A stretch of 64,000 bases of DNA from Bradyrhizobium yuanmingense (GTDB taxonomy: Bacteria; Pseudomonadota; Alphaproteobacteria; Rhizobiales; Xanthobacteraceae): NCBI RefSeq assembly GCF_900094575.1, contig NZ_FMAE01000007.1, positions 248,001 through 312,000 on the forward strand. The letters run 5' to 3'. Positions 42,840 through 53,667 of this stretch are shown here, one piece after another. Position 1 is the stretch's first letter, and each line of letters opens with the position of its first letter. A model generated the notes under the pieces. The model was not told the origin of the DNA. It did no database searches and worked only from the letters and a program-made list of their open reading frames with translations. The position numbers and the translations under genes were made by a program.

Positions 42840-44180
42840 TTACCGCGCCGGCCTTATCTCCAAAGCGGGCATGGCACCGTTGCTCGCTGCAATGAGAACC
42901 GGCGTGGTCGAAACCGGAATCCAGGCACCGGACGCAGGTCTTGCGGCCGAGTCGCACGGCATCGCAAAGGTTGCGCCGTCCTGATCGCCCTTGATCCTGA
43001 CCTCGTAACGCCGCTCGGGAGTCTCGGACCACACCGCAACTCTGGCGCCGGACGTCGTCGTTGCATTGATCGACACGACGCCGCTGGCGAGCTCGCGTTT
43101 CTCGGCGCTCAGGCTGGAGCGGATGAAAGCCCAGGCGCCCTGAGCCGCGCAGGCGACCGGCTTTGGGGAGTTATCGAAACGATAGAGTCCGAAATTGTGC
43201 TCCAGGTCCGATGCGTCCTTTCCACTGTCCTTGAGTTCGTAGAACCACATTCCTTTGAGCCAGCGCGCCGCGGTCGATGCCCACAAGATGAGCTGTGCCG
43301 TATTGTCGGACTGGGCTTGTTCGCTGACGCCGCATTTACTGGTGGCAGCCGTGGTCCACCCCGTCTCGGTGACATAGATCGGAAAATCGGGGTTTCCGCT
43401 CGCCTGGCCGACCAGGCGGTGAAACGCCGTCAGCCTGTCGATGATTTCGGCCGAGGTGCGTTTGCTCGGGCCCATACAGAAATTGTAGAGATGGATCGAT
43501 GCGCCGTCCGCATATTGAAGAATGCCGGTCCGCAGCATCTTCTCGGTCCATGTCCAGCCCAGATCGTCGCCGAGCGCGCCGACCAAAAACGGCGCATTTG
43601 GCGCCACCCGCTTGACTACCGGCCGCGTGACCTCGGCAAGCGCCCGATAGTTTTCCGGCGAGAACGCAGGATCTTTCTTCGCCGCCAGGTTCCATTCGTT
43701 CCAGAGCTCGAACAGCGGATGCTGCGCCACCACCGATTGCGCCGCCGCCGCCGCATAATCGGCGAACCGCTGCCGCGCCTCGTCCGTCGTCGGTGGCGAG
43801 GAATTCGGAACGAGATGATGGCCGAAGGCGAGGATCAGGAGAGGGCGCGCGACGCCGGACTTGACCTGCGCTTCGAGCCTGCCAAGTCGGGGTGTGAAAC
43901 CCATCCGGCGTCCCCCAACCTCGAACTCGGACCAGGGAAAATCATCGCGAAAGGAATTGAGACCGAGTTGCTTGATCTGGGCGACGTTTTCCGAAGGCAC
44001 GTATCCGCGCGCGCTCACCGGGCCGCCCAGCCCCTGATGCGTGCCGACCCCGAGCAGGAATCGGGCATCGAGCGGTTGCGCCTGCTGTGCGCAGACCGAG
44101 ACCGGAAGGAGAATGGATGCGAAGAGGCTCGCGAGGCGGAGACTGTCGCGAACCAAGGTGCGTGGGAGCGGTGCAGCCAT
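42840..44180 (-). CDS. Periplasmic PslG-like glycoside hydrolase (GH39/clan GH-A)
   Basis: Encodes 446 residues. A signal peptide (LASLFASILLPVSVCAQQ) puts it in the periplasm. The TIM-barrel catalytic pair is visible: FELWNEWNL (acid/base E162) and IYVTETGWTT (nucleophile E272), plus GLNSFRDDFPWSEFE near the first strand. This matches PslG, the glycosidase of the Pseudomonas Psl locus that trims or releases exopolysaccharide in the periplasm. A C-terminal beta domain (~340-446) follows. The ATG overlaps the stop of the upstream glycosyltransferase by one base (TGATG), so the genes are coupled. Confidence 0.85.
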   Translation of the reverse strand: MAAPLPRTLVRDSLRLASLFASILLPVSVCAQQAQPLDARFLLGVGTHQGLGGPVSARGYVPSENVAQIKQLGLNSFRDDFPWSEFEVGGRRMGFTPRLGRLEAQVKSGVARPLLILAFGHHLVPNSSPPTTDEARQRFADYAAAAAQSVVAQHPLFELWNEWNLAAKKDPAFSPENYRALAEVTRPVVKRVAPNAPFLVGALGDDLGWTWTEKMLRTGILQYADGASIHLYNFCMGPSKRTSAEIIDRLTAFHRLVGQASGNPDFPIYVTETGWTTAATSKCGVSEQAQSDNTAQLILWASTAARWLKGMWFYELKDSGKDASDLEHNFGLYRFDNSPKPVACAAQGAWAFIRSSLSAEKRELASGVVSINATTTSGARVAVWSETPERRYEVRIKGDQDGATFAMPCDSAARPASGAWIPVSTTPVLIAASNGAMPALEIRPAR

Positions 44181-45319
44181 CAGAAATTCTTGGAGAGATC
44201 CGACTGCAGCCCCGCCTTCGCTTCGACGGGCGTCTGGTCGTCCTGAAGCAGCTCGACATAGACCTGCTGCAATTGCGCATGCGTCTTTTCGACGTCATAG
44301 AGCTGCTTGAAGCGGTCGTAGCCGCGCTGTCCCAGCACCTTGAGATCGAGATCGAGTGCGCGCCGGAAACCATTCACGAGCGGCTGAACCGCGACGGGCT
44401 CGCAGAGCACGCCGGTGACGCCATCGACGACGATCTCGGGCAAAGCGCCGCTGCGGAACGCAAGGATGGGTTTGGCCGCCCGCATCGCTTCGAGCGCAAC
44501 GAGGCCGAAGGCTTCCCATCGTGACGGAATCACGACGAGGTCGGCGGCCTCGAGCTGGGTCTCGATGGTCGGGCGGTCGAGCCAGCCCAACAGGGACACG
44601 TTGGACGGGACGGTCGGACCTTCGTACTTGTTGACGACGGAGGCGCCGATCATGCGGACGTCCAGCACATCCTCGAGCGCGCGTGCCGCTTCGATCAGCA
44701 GATCGAACCCCTTCTGCCGGTCCAGGCGTCCGATGAACAGCACCTTGACCTTCTTAGAGGTCCAGTCCGCGGAGATGGGCTGCGGCGTGCGGCTCTTCGA
44801 GATGCCGTTGTGGACCACGGTGAGGCGGTCGGCAGGAATTCCCGCGCGCACGGCTTCGTTGTACTCGTCGCCGGAGATGCAGATGATTCGGTCCGAGGTG
44901 CGCGCAAGCAGGTTCTCCGCCGCCTTCGTCAGCTTATGACTGAAGCGGCCGGTCTCGCGCGAAAATGCCCAGCCGTGCGGACAATAGACGACGCGCGGTC
45001 CGCCCGAGCGGGCTGCCAGCGCGGGCCGGAGCACGAGCCCTGCAAAGGAAGAATGCAGGTGCACCACGTCCGGTCTGAAGGCATCCAGCGCTTGCATGCT
45101 GGCACGCAGCATCTGGAATAGGCCGGCGACGCTGCGGCCGGATCGTTCGAATGTTGTAATCTGGTTGTCATCGATCGCGCCAAGGTCGCCCCGATGATCC
45201 GACGGCACGACATAATGTACGTTCTCGGCACCGAAGCTGGCCTGTTGTTGAGGATGCAACTCGTTCAGATAGCTCGCGATCCCGCCACGGATCGTTTCGG
45301 CGATGTGCAGCACTTTCAT
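44180..45319 (-). CDS. Glycosyltransferase family 4 (GT-B)
   Basis: Encodes 379 residues. MKVLHIAETIRGGIASYLNE is a typical start. PDVVHLHSSFAGLVLRPALA and VVYCPHGWAFSRE belong to the acceptor domain. The donor domain has VKVLFIGRLDRQKGFDLLIE and PSRWEAFGLVALEAMRAAKP with the full E-x7-E, then GALPEIVVDGVTGVL. It closely fits Psl/Pel-type and colanic-acid type transferases. ATG 45319 (AAGG 8 nt upstream) is preferred; an alternative ATG at 45358 would add 13 residues. First gene of the operon transferase-glycosidase-transferase-flippase. Confidence 0.9.
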   Translation of the reverse strand: MKVLHIAETIRGGIASYLNELHPQQQASFGAENVHYVVPSDHRGDLGAIDDNQITTFERSGRSVAGLFQMLRASMQALDAFRPDVVHLHSSFAGLVLRPALAARSGGPRVVYCPHGWAFSRETGRFSHKLTKAAENLLARTSDRIICISGDEYNEAVRAGIPADRLTVVHNGISKSRTPQPISADWTSKKVKVLFIGRLDRQKGFDLLIEAARALEDVLDVRMIGASVVNKYEGPTVPSNVSLLGWLDRPTIETQLEAADLVVIPSRWEAFGLVALEAMRAAKPILAFRSGALPEIVVDGVTGVLCEPVAVQPLVNGFRRALDLDLKVLGQRGYDRFKQLYDVEKTHAQLQQVYVELLQDDQTPVEAKAGLQSDLSKNF

Positions 45320-45572
45320 CGTTTGCCTTGCGTAGGGCCGCGTTGGAGAGCCGGACATCTGTATCCCTGTTCTGTGTTCGCTAGTGCGAAACACAGTTCC
45401 TCGAATACGTAGCGATATTGGGGCAGCGATGTGGTGATGTTGCGCCAAGGCGCTCGTGCTTGCGATCATCGCAAGAACGAAGAAGAAATTTCATGGAACC
45501 AGGCAAAGAGCCGCGAGTTGCAAACCGTTTATGCAAAAACCGTTGCGCGCGATAGGCGAACCGCGCCGTGTT

Positions 45573-46697
45573 TCACGCAGCGCTGGCGACGTTCGCCGGC
45601 ACTGCGAGGTGATCGAGCAACGTCTTCGCCGATTTCTTCCACGAATAGAGTGCAAGGCGATCCTGTTGCCGTCGGCGTTCCTGGTCCGAGATCGCGCCGA
45701 TTGCCAATCTTTCGAGCATGAGCTGCTTCAGCGCCTCGGCATCCGTGGCGTCAAAATACGCAGCCGCGTCGCTGCACGTCTCCACGACGGCGTCGGCCCT
45801 CGAGGCGATGACTGGGCAGCCGAAGATCATGGCTTCGAGCGGCGGCACGCCGAACCCCTCGTAGAGCGAGGGAAACACGAAGGCCGATGCGTGCGCATAG
45901 AGCGCGGCAATCTCGCTGTCGGTCAGACGGCCGGCCAGCACCAGGCCGGAAGCCCCTTCGCCCGAATTATCCTGAAAGACCTTGCTGTTGTCGCCGCCGA
46001 CGATGACCAGGGGAACGTCGGCCCGGTCGAGCAGCTGGATGGCGCGGATCGCGACGGACAGGTTCTTGTTCTTGGTTTTCGAGCCCACGAAGAGGAAGAA
46101 CTTCTGCGGCTGAACGCCGAGTCGGGCCAGGATGCCGGGATCGGGCTGCGTGGCTGCAAAGTGCTCGGCGCTGTTGGGGAAGACGGGAATGCGCGATGCC
46201 GAGAGATTCAGCACGTCCGCAAGCTCCTTGCGGGAAAATCCCGACACCGTTGCGATGCTTGCGTGCCGGGCGAGCATCCGCCCCATCGTGCGATGGACGG
46301 TCAGATAGCGCCAGTTGAAGAAGTCGGGCCTGCGAAAGACCTGGGCGTCGTGAATCACCACAATGTGGTCGCGATGGAGGACGGGTCCGGAATTGGCCAG
46401 GCTGATCAAGCGGCTCCCGGCGGCAGCGCGGGCGAGATCGATTTGATCCCACGCGTGCCCATGCAGCCGGCCGACAGCGCGAATCTTGATCCGGTCGAGA
46501 TCAAGTTCCTCGCTTGCATCCGCGGGCTTCAACAATTGCCAGTCTGCGTTGCGCAGCGAGGCCGGAATCTGCTCCGACGCGAGCAGCACGTCGATCGCCT
46601 TGACCATTTCAGCGGCATAACGCTGCACGCCCGTGAGCTTTTGCGACAGAAAGCGGCCGTTGATGAAGAATTTCAATTGGGGACCACGATGGTTCAT
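45573..46697 (-). CDS. Glycosyltransferase family 4 (GT-B, mannosyl-type)
   Basis: Encodes 374 residues. LKFFINGRFLSQKLTGVQRY is the start typical of the WbyK/mannosyltransferase-like GT4 group. RADHIVV-like RDHIVVIHDAQVFRRPDFFN and ATVSGFSRKELADVL follow. The donor domain contains FFLFVGSKTKNKNLSVAIRA and PSLYEGFGVPPLEAMIFGCP with E-x7-E. GDP-mannose made by ManC is a plausible donor, by family resemblance only. ATG 46697 is chosen; the longer frame to 46952 carries ~85 low-complexity residues overlapping the divergent epimerase gene. Confidence 0.9.
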   Translation of the reverse strand: MNHRGPQLKFFINGRFLSQKLTGVQRYAAEMVKAIDVLLASEQIPASLRNADWQLLKPADASEELDLDRIKIRAVGRLHGHAWDQIDLARAAAGSRLISLANSGPVLHRDHIVVIHDAQVFRRPDFFNWRYLTVHRTMGRMLARHASIATVSGFSRKELADVLNLSASRIPVFPNSAEHFAATQPDPGILARLGVQPQKFFLFVGSKTKNKNLSVAIRAIQLLDRADVPLVIVGGDNSKVFQDNSGEGASGLVLAGRLTDSEIAALYAHASAFVFPSLYEGFGVPPLEAMIFGCPVIASRADAVVETCSDAAAYFDATDAEALKQLMLERLAIGAISDQERRRQQDRLALYSWKKSAKTLLDHLAVPANVASAA

Positions 46698-46857
46698 GGA
46701 GTTCCGGCCGGGTTCGCGGGGAGCTCGCGGTGGAGGAGCCGCACGTGAGCAATCGTTAGGTACAGAAATATGACGCAGCCGGGCATGGCTCGGAGGCGCC
46801 GCCTGCATGGCCCGGCGTCGCCTTGCTGCGTGCCAGGCCGGGGTGTAGAGGTCGGCC

Positions 46858-47745
46858 ATGACCGATGACACCCACTCCTTCCGCTGCGGCTCGCTCACCG
46901 CGACCGTCAAGGCGCACGGCGCCGAGCTCTGCTCGCTGAAGGGCGGCGGCACCGAATTCCTTTGGCAGGCGGGGCCGGAATGGCCGCGTCACGCGCCGCT
47001 GCTGTTTCCGATCGTCGGGCGCCTTGCCAACGACGAATTGCGGCATCAGGGCAGGACGTATCGGATGACGCAGCACGGCTTCGCCCGCGACAGCCGCTTC
47101 GTGTGGGCAGAACGCGGCGAGAGCCGCTGCACCCTGGTGCTCGATGATAATGAGACGACGCGCGCGCTCTATCCGTTCCCGTTCCGGCTGACGGCGGCCT
47201 ATGCGATCGATGAGTCCGGCCTCGATCTGACGCTCACGATCGCCAACACCGGCAAGGAGACGTTGCCGGCCTCGCTCGGCGGTCATCCCGCCTTCAATTG
47301 GCCGCTGCAGCTCGGCGCGGCGAAGGAGAGCCATGCCCTGACTTTCGCGAGCGCCGAACCGTCTCCGGTCCGCCGTCTCGAAGGTGGATTGCTGCGGCTG
47401 GCAGCGGAGCCGAGCCCGGTCAAAGGCACCTCGCTTCCCTTGTCGGACTCCCTGTTCGTCGACGACGCCATCATCTTCGACCGCATCGAGAGCACTTCGG
47501 TCCGCTATGCCGCGGCGGGAGGTGCATCGACCGGGCCATGGCTGAAAATGTCCTGGCGCGGATTTCGCGAGCTCGGCGTCTGGTCGAAACCGTCAGGCGC
47601 GCCGTTCCTCTGCATCGAGCCCTGGCGCGGCTACGCAAGTCCCGCCGGCTTTCAAGGCGAGTTTACCGACAAGCCGGGGCTGATGCACATCGCAGCCGGC
47701 GCGGAAGAGCAATTGTCGTTCCGCATCGAGGTCGGATCGTCCTGA
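46858..47745 (+). CDS. Aldose 1-epimerase family protein
   Basis: Encodes 295 residues of the galactose-mutarotase fold: HGAELCSLKGGGTEFLWQAG, ARHAPLLFPIVGRLANDEL-like PRHAPLLFPIVGRLANDELR, MTQHGFARDSRFVWAE (catalytic His region), GGHPAFNWPL (second His) and FLCIEPWRGYASP (catalytic Glu). It interconverts alpha and beta anomers of a hexose or acts on a hexose-6-phosphate (YeaD-like). It is divergent from the glycosyltransferase at 46697 and convergent with the MBL hydrolase gene (23-bp gap). Linked to sugar metabolism but not necessarily to the polysaccharide. Confidence 0.9.
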   Translation: MTDDTHSFRCGSLTATVKAHGAELCSLKGGGTEFLWQAGPEWPRHAPLLFPIVGRLANDELRHQGRTYRMTQHGFARDSRFVWAERGESRCTLVLDDNETTRALYPFPFRLTAAYAIDESGLDLTLTIANTGKETLPASLGGHPAFNWPLQLGAAKESHALTFASAEPSPVRRLEGGLLRLAAEPSPVKGTSLPLSDSLFVDDAIIFDRIESTSVRYAAAGGASTGPWLKMSWRGFRELGVWSKPSGAPFLCIEPWRGYASPAGFQGEFTDKPGLMHIAAGAEEQLSFRIEVGSS

Positions 47746-47768
47746 GGCGGCGAGTTGATCGATGATGA

Positions 47769-48617
47769 TCAGACCTCGATGCGCGTGAGATCCTCGCCGA
47801 GCACGACCGGTCCTGCATAGTCCCGCCTGACGTCATCAAGCAATGCGTTCAGCATGGCATCGTCGGTACGCGGACGGTGATGGGTCAGCGCGAGCTTCTT
47901 GACGCCGGCTCTGGCCGCGATCTTCCCGACGGTGTCGCCGCAGGCGATCGTGTATTTCGCAAGCCGGCGCAAATGCTCGTTGTTGATCTCCGGCGTGGCG
48001 AGGAAGCAGCACTGCACCAGCAGGTCGGCTCCCTCGGCCAGCCGCTCGAGCCCGTGGCAGCGGACGGTGTCGCCGGAAATAGCAATGACCTTGCCTTCCG
48101 CTTCGAAGCGATAGCCGAGACAGATCCAGCGCGCCAGAAAGGCCGCCGGCATGTCGAGGCCGTCGCCATGCGAGACCAGTTCGGCACTGATCTTCCAGCG
48201 ACCGGTGTCGAGCACGGGGCCTGGAATGATGTCCGTTGCGGCGACCGGCTTCCAGCCGCCGAAGCTCGGCTCGCCCTGGTCCCGCCAGATGATGTCCTTG
48301 TCGTAGACCTGCGTGATGAGCGTGTTGACGAGCCGCTCAGTGTCCGGCGGCCCATAGATGCGGAGCTCGTCCTTGCGCCCGTGCATCCACGAATTCAACA
48401 TCACATCGTAGAGATCGCCGATGTGGTCGAAATGGTGATGGGTGAGGAAGACCGTGTTGATGGCGCCGAGCGGCACGCCGGCCTTGTGAAGCTGCACCAT
48501 GACGCCACGGCCGGCGTCGAACAGGATGTTCTCCTCGCCAAGCCTGATCAGCGTGGTCGTCGCCATGCGGCGCGGGTCCGGGCGCGGGCCGCCGGTGCCG
48601 AGCAGTATGACCTCCAT
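47769..48617 (-). CDS. MBL-fold metallo-hydrolase (ribonuclease Z/arylsulfatase-like)
   Basis: Encodes 282 residues. MEVILLGTGGPRPDPRR is the RNase Z-type start, VFLTHHHFDHIGDLYDVMLN holds the H-x-H-x-D-H zinc motif, AISGDTVRC supplies the later Asp, and LALTHHRPRTDD the last His. It hydrolyses an unknown substrate; relatives act on sulfate or phosphodiester bonds. ATG 48617 is chosen for GGAGG 6 nt upstream; the frame to 48668 is rejected. Confidence 0.85.
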   Translation of the reverse strand: MEVILLGTGGPRPDPRRMATTTLIRLGEENILFDAGRGVMVQLHKAGVPLGAINTVFLTHHHFDHIGDLYDVMLNSWMHGRKDELRIYGPPDTERLVNTLITQVYDKDIIWRDQGEPSFGGWKPVAATDIIPGPVLDTGRWKISAELVSHGDGLDMPAAFLARWICLGYRFEAEGKVIAISGDTVRCHGLERLAEGADLLVQCCFLATPEINNEHLRRLAKYTIACGDTVGKIAARAGVKKLALTHHRPRTDDAMLNALLDDVRRDYAGPVVLGEDLTRIEV

Positions 48618-48864
48618 GCGCCACCTCCGAGTGCAGGCTTTTGGAGGCACAGTAGATGCGAAGCTCACAGGGGAGCAAGCCGCAGAGCGCCGCCCGAAGT
48701 ACGATCTGCTTTTCCGAAAATCGGGAGACTGCCGGCGCGACGGTGCGCGGAATGAGAATTGTGGGCCAATTCATACTTAATGTGCCAAGAGCATGACCAA
48801 TATTGTTTGCGCATCACAACGCGCCTAGTATCGCGGCAGGCAATTTCGGGGGCTCGAACAGGCT

Positions 48865-49668
48865 GTGAATGCCCGTTCACATGACGGCGCGTTGCGCGGC
48901 GACTTGAATCTGCAGGTCGGGACGCAGGCACATGGGACCGCCAGGACGGCGGTAGCTTCCGCTCGTCCGCCCGGCCGCGAGCGGCTGATCGTCGTCGAGG
49001 ACGATCCGGTGACGCGGACCATGCTGGTCGACTATTTCAGCGACAACAATTTCGACGTGGTCGGCGCCGGCACCTGCACGGAGTGCCGTCAGGCGCTGCG
49101 CGCGCGCACCGATCTCGTCTTCCTCGACGTGCAACTGCCTGACGGGGACGGCTTCGAGCTCGCCAAGGAGATCCAGGCCACCAGCAACGCGGGCATCATC
49201 TTCGTGACGCGGCGCGACACCGACGTCGACCGCATCCTCGGCCTCGAGGTCGCCGGCGACCATTACGTCACCAAGCCGATCAACCTGCGCGATCTGCTCG
49301 CGCGTGCGCGCAGCGTGCTGCGGCGTCGCTCGATTGACCGCAAGGCGGCGCGCAACCACAATTCGATCGCGTTCGGCGACTGGATCATCGACCTGACCCG
49401 GCGCGAATTGCTCGGCAACGACGGCAAGCCGGTGGCGCTGACGCGCGCCGAATTCGACCTGCTGGCGGCGCTCGTCGGCGCCGACGGCAGGCCGCTCAGC
49501 CGCGACTATCTGATCGAGGTGGTCAGCAACCGCCAGGCCGAAGTCGACATCCGCACCGTCGATGCGCTGGTGGCGCGGCTGCGCCGCAAGCTCGTCGGCA
49601 GCGGCACGCCCGTGATCGCGACCGTCACCGGCGTCGGCTACAAGCTCGCGCTCAGCGAGCGGCTGTAG
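48865..49668 (+). CDS. OmpR-family response regulator
   Basis: Encodes 267 residues from a GTG start. After a ~38-residue N-terminal extension comes a receiver domain: RLIVVEDDPVTRTMLVDYF (acidic pair), LVFLDVQLPDGDGFELAKEI (phospho-acceptor Asp) and HYVTKPINLRDLLARARSVL (Lys). The C-terminal winged helix (GKPVALTRAEFDLLAALVGA; VDALVARLRRKLVGSG; VTGVGYKLA) binds DNA. Most similar in layout to TorR-type regulators. No histidine kinase gene is adjacent, so its partner is encoded elsewhere. Followed by a rhizobial palindrome. Confidence 0.9.
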   Translation: MNARSHDGALRGDLNLQVGTQAHGTARTAVASARPPGRERLIVVEDDPVTRTMLVDYFSDNNFDVVGAGTCTECRQALRARTDLVFLDVQLPDGDGFELAKEIQATSNAGIIFVTRRDTDVDRILGLEVAGDHYVTKPINLRDLLARARSVLRRRSIDRKAARNHNSIAFGDWIIDLTRRELLGNDGKPVALTRAEFDLLAALVGADGRPLSRDYLIEVVSNRQAEVDIRTVDALVARLRRKLVGSGTPVIATVTGVGYKLALSERL

Positions 49669-49676
49669 CGCAAGAT

Positions 49677-49703
49677 CCGGAAAAGCGTGCAGCGGTTTTC
49701 CGG
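49677..49703. repeat. Rhizobiales-type intergenic palindrome (CCGGAAAA...TTTTCCGG)
   Basis: CCGGAAAA (49677-49684) pairs with TTTTCCGG (49696-49703) and is flanked by GATC on both sides. Palindromes of this form are very common between genes in rhizobial genomes. Placed between two convergent genes, it can also serve as a bidirectional terminator. Confidence 0.6.
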
Positions 49704-49736
49704 CAAGATCATGCTCAGACAATAGCAACATCGCCG

Positions 49737-50507
49737 TCAGCGCGATGCGACGCGCTTCCAACGTGCTTCGATGCGCGCCTTGATCCGGCTGACCCTGGCC
49801 TCATGGGCCGCCCAATAGGCGCGGCTGGCGGCCGCGGTGCCTTGACGATAGCGGGCATAGACCGCCTTCGGCTGCACCGGCATCTTCGGGCGGCTCGCCG
49901 GTTTCACGGGCGCCGCAGCCGCAACCGCAACGGCAGCTGCAACCGTGGACGCCGGATCCGGAGCAGCCGCAGCTTCGCGCTCTCCCGGCATCGCGCTCAT
50001 CGCGACAAGCCGGTTGCGGGCCCGGTTGCAATAGACCTGCGACCGCGCGCTCATCTCCACTTCGCCATGACCCGCCCGGTATTTCATCAGCGCGCGGCAG
50101 AGGTCCCCGCCCGAAAGCCGCCAGGCTTGGCTGAGATAGAGCACCCCGTAATGGATGTTGACGTCGGGTTCGGCCAGCTCCGCGCTGCTGCCGCGGAAGC
50201 CCAGCATCGCCGCGGTCTCGGGGCGCACCTGCATCAGGCCGATTTCGCCCGCGCTGCCGATGACCGCCGGGTTGTAGCCGCTTTCGACGAAGACGACCGC
50301 CTCGGCGATATCGGCCGGCAGATTGGTGCTCTTGGTTTCCCTCTCGATGATCTTCCGGATCGTGGTCCGCGACGACGGCGTTTCCCCGGCGCCGAGCTCG
50401 CTGCTGCCGTCAGCCGCATGTGCGCCGATCGGAGCCGACACGAGCAGGACGACCGCGACGTGCCTCCACGTCGCGCCGAGAATGAAGCGTGCCCAATCCC
50501 GCAGCAT
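49737..50507 (-). CDS. Lytic transglycosylase (SLT family)
   Basis: Encodes 256 residues. A signal peptide (FILGATWRHVAVVLLVSAPI, ending GAHAAD) is followed by the SLT domain: IAEAVVFVESGYNPAVIGSA with catalytic Glu in the VESGYNP block, then GEIGLMQVRPETAAMLGFRG, NIHYGVLYLSQAW, and YRAGHGE. It cleaves peptidoglycan glycan chains in the periplasm. The C-terminal ~80 residues are Ala/Pro-rich then strongly basic (RVSRIKARIEARWKRVASR). ATG 50507 is chosen because it starts the signal peptide. Confidence 0.85.
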   Translation of the reverse strand: MLRDWARFILGATWRHVAVVLLVSAPIGAHAADGSSELGAGETPSSRTTIRKIIERETKSTNLPADIAEAVVFVESGYNPAVIGSAGEIGLMQVRPETAAMLGFRGSSAELAEPDVNIHYGVLYLSQAWRLSGGDLCRALMKYRAGHGEVEMSARSQVYCNRARNRLVAMSAMPGEREAAAAPDPASTVAAAVAVAAAAPVKPASRPKMPVQPKAVYARYRQGTAAASRAYWAAHEARVSRIKARIEARWKRVASR

Positions 50508-50559
50508 GGGCTTGTCATAGAGCGCCGGAGTTAACAAACCGGCCTCAGGCGTGTGTGCG

Positions 50560-51696
50560 TCACGGTCGCGCGCGGGCGCTCTGGTCGGTGGATCTGGCCT
50601 GCGACGGCTCCTCCAGCTGGTCATCGACCGCATAGAGCGTGCAGCTGGGCGACCATTTCATGCAGGCTGCCAGCGAGTCGCGCCGGGCCTCCTCAGTCGT
50701 CGCCCGTCCGGCGCGCCAGCCGTAGCCGCCGTTCGGCGACACCGCAAAGGCCTTGTGCGGCAGCAGGCTGGCGAGATAGCGCGCGAACTCGGCCCGCGCG
50801 GCCTCGTTGAGCTGGCGTGGCGGCGGCAGCGGATCGGGCAGGCTCAGGAGGTCATGGCCGAGCCCGCGCTCGCGCAGGAAGGCGTCGAGATACGGTGTCC
50901 ATTGCGGCCGGCCCGCGACCGAATAGAGATAATGCCCGTCTTCGCCGTAAGCCGGCGCCGCGACGAACCTCGCATTGCCGCCGCCCGCGCGAAATCCGTC
51001 ATGGAGCCGGCGCGCGAGGTCGGGACCGAAATAGGAATCGTTGCTGGCATAGACCCACAGCATGGGCACGTGCGAGGTCTTGCCGAAGGTGGCGAAGGCC
51101 TGCACCAGCCCATCCGGATTGCAGACATCGTCGTCGTTGCGCGAGCCGCGGCCGCCGGCAAAATTGATTGCGGCGACGAGGCCCGCCGGCGCCTGTGCGC
51201 TCAGCGCCACCGTTGCAAGGCCGCCTGCGGAATGGCCGGCCGCGATCATGCCCGATGTCGTCACGTCGCCCCGGTGCGCCATTGCATCGATCGCGGCGCG
51301 CAGATCGGCAACCGCGACGGCGGCCGCCGGCAGGTACGCGGCCTTTGCGCAACCGCCGACGCTGTCGACGCGCCCGCCCGGCGAGGTGCCGTAGCCGCGC
51401 CGCATCACCACCAGCGCCGCAAAGCCGCGCCGGGCGTATTCCAGCGCGATGCCATAATATTTGTGCGCCGACATGGTCGCGCGGTCCTCGAACTTGCGCG
51501 GCGAGCCATGGCTGAGCAGCGCCAGCGGATAGCGCTTGGTCCCGACCGGTCGGACCAGAAAGGCCTCCAGCCCCTGCGGTCCGGCCTCCGCCATCGGGAT
51601 GCGCAGGTCCTCGGTGTAGAACTCCGCGGCGCGCGCCGGTGCACCGGCCAGGATGAGGCTGGCGATCAGTACGAGCAGCTTGCGCGATGGGATCAT
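50560..51696 (-). CDS. Exported alpha/beta hydrolase (dienelactone hydrolase-like)
   Basis: Encodes 378 residues. A signal peptide (KLLVLIASLILAGAPARA) is followed by an alpha/beta hydrolase domain: LALLSHGSPRKFEDRA, GFAALVVMRRGYGTSPGG, nucleophile elbow GMIAAGHSAGGLATVAL (Ser), and an acidic segment ending in YGEDGHYLYS (possible catalytic His). Substrate unknown; possibly an esterase acting in the periplasm. ATG 51696 is chosen; the frame to 51840 overlaps the divergent pgm leader. Divergent from pgm by 164 bp. Confidence 0.8.
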   Translation of the reverse strand: MIPSRKLLVLIASLILAGAPARAAEFYTEDLRIPMAEAGPQGLEAFLVRPVGTKRYPLALLSHGSPRKFEDRATMSAHKYYGIALEYARRGFAALVVMRRGYGTSPGGRVDSVGGCAKAAYLPAAAVAVADLRAAIDAMAHRGDVTTSGMIAAGHSAGGLATVALSAQAPAGLVAAINFAGGRGSRNDDDVCNPDGLVQAFATFGKTSHVPMLWVYASNDSYFGPDLARRLHDGFRAGGGNARFVAAPAYGEDGHYLYSVAGRPQWTPYLDAFLRERGLGHDLLSLPDPLPPPRQLNEAARAEFARYLASLLPHKAFAVSPNGGYGWRAGRATTEEARRDSLAACMKWSPSCTLYAVDDQLEEPSQARSTDQSARARP

Positions 51697-51860
51697 CAGA
51701 CGATTCGAAAGGGCGGTGCTGCCGAGCATAGCACGAAGGCCGCTCATGGGGACTGCAGCGCCTCCAAGGAACGCCTTCCCCGTCGCGCGTGTTGTGCCCT
51801 TGGCGGGGGCTTGGCCGATGCTATGGTGTCCCGCACTCACGACAGGACGAGGGTATTCCA

Positions 51861-53507
<1,647 letters not shown>

Positions 53508-53531
53508 GTTGTTCCGAGAGGTCGCCGCTGT

Positions 53532-53556
53532 CTTACCCTCCCCAGGGGAGGGTAAG
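53532..53556. terminator. Perfect 12-bp hairpin after pgm
   Basis: CTTACCCTCCCC (53532-53543), one A, GGGGAGGGTAAG (53545-53556). It lacks a T-tract. Such CCCTCCCC hairpins are common intergenic elements in bradyrhizobia and may act as terminators or repeats. Confidence 0.6.
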
Positions 53557-53586
53557 CGGAGCCGGAGCCGGACGCGGTCATTCCCC

Positions 53587-53601
53587 CGTTATGTATACAA
53601 T
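53587..53601. promoter_or_regulatory. VanR operator candidate, upstream box
   Basis: CGTTATGTATACAAT. It is the exact reverse complement of the box at 53663-53677 and is centred on the palindrome GTATAC. The two GTATAC centres are 73 bp apart, close to seven helical turns. Confidence 0.6.
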
Positions 53602-53639
53602 CACGACGATAAAGGTATTAAGGTAGAGCTTATTCCATC

Positions 53640-53667
53640 TTGAACAATTCTATCCCTCAGCTATTGT
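53640..53667 (+). promoter_or_regulatory. Promoter candidate of the van operon
   Basis: TTGAAC (53640-53645) and TATTGT (53662-53667) with a 16-bp spacer. The -10 overlaps the downstream operator box, so a bound repressor would block RNA polymerase. Confidence 0.4.
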
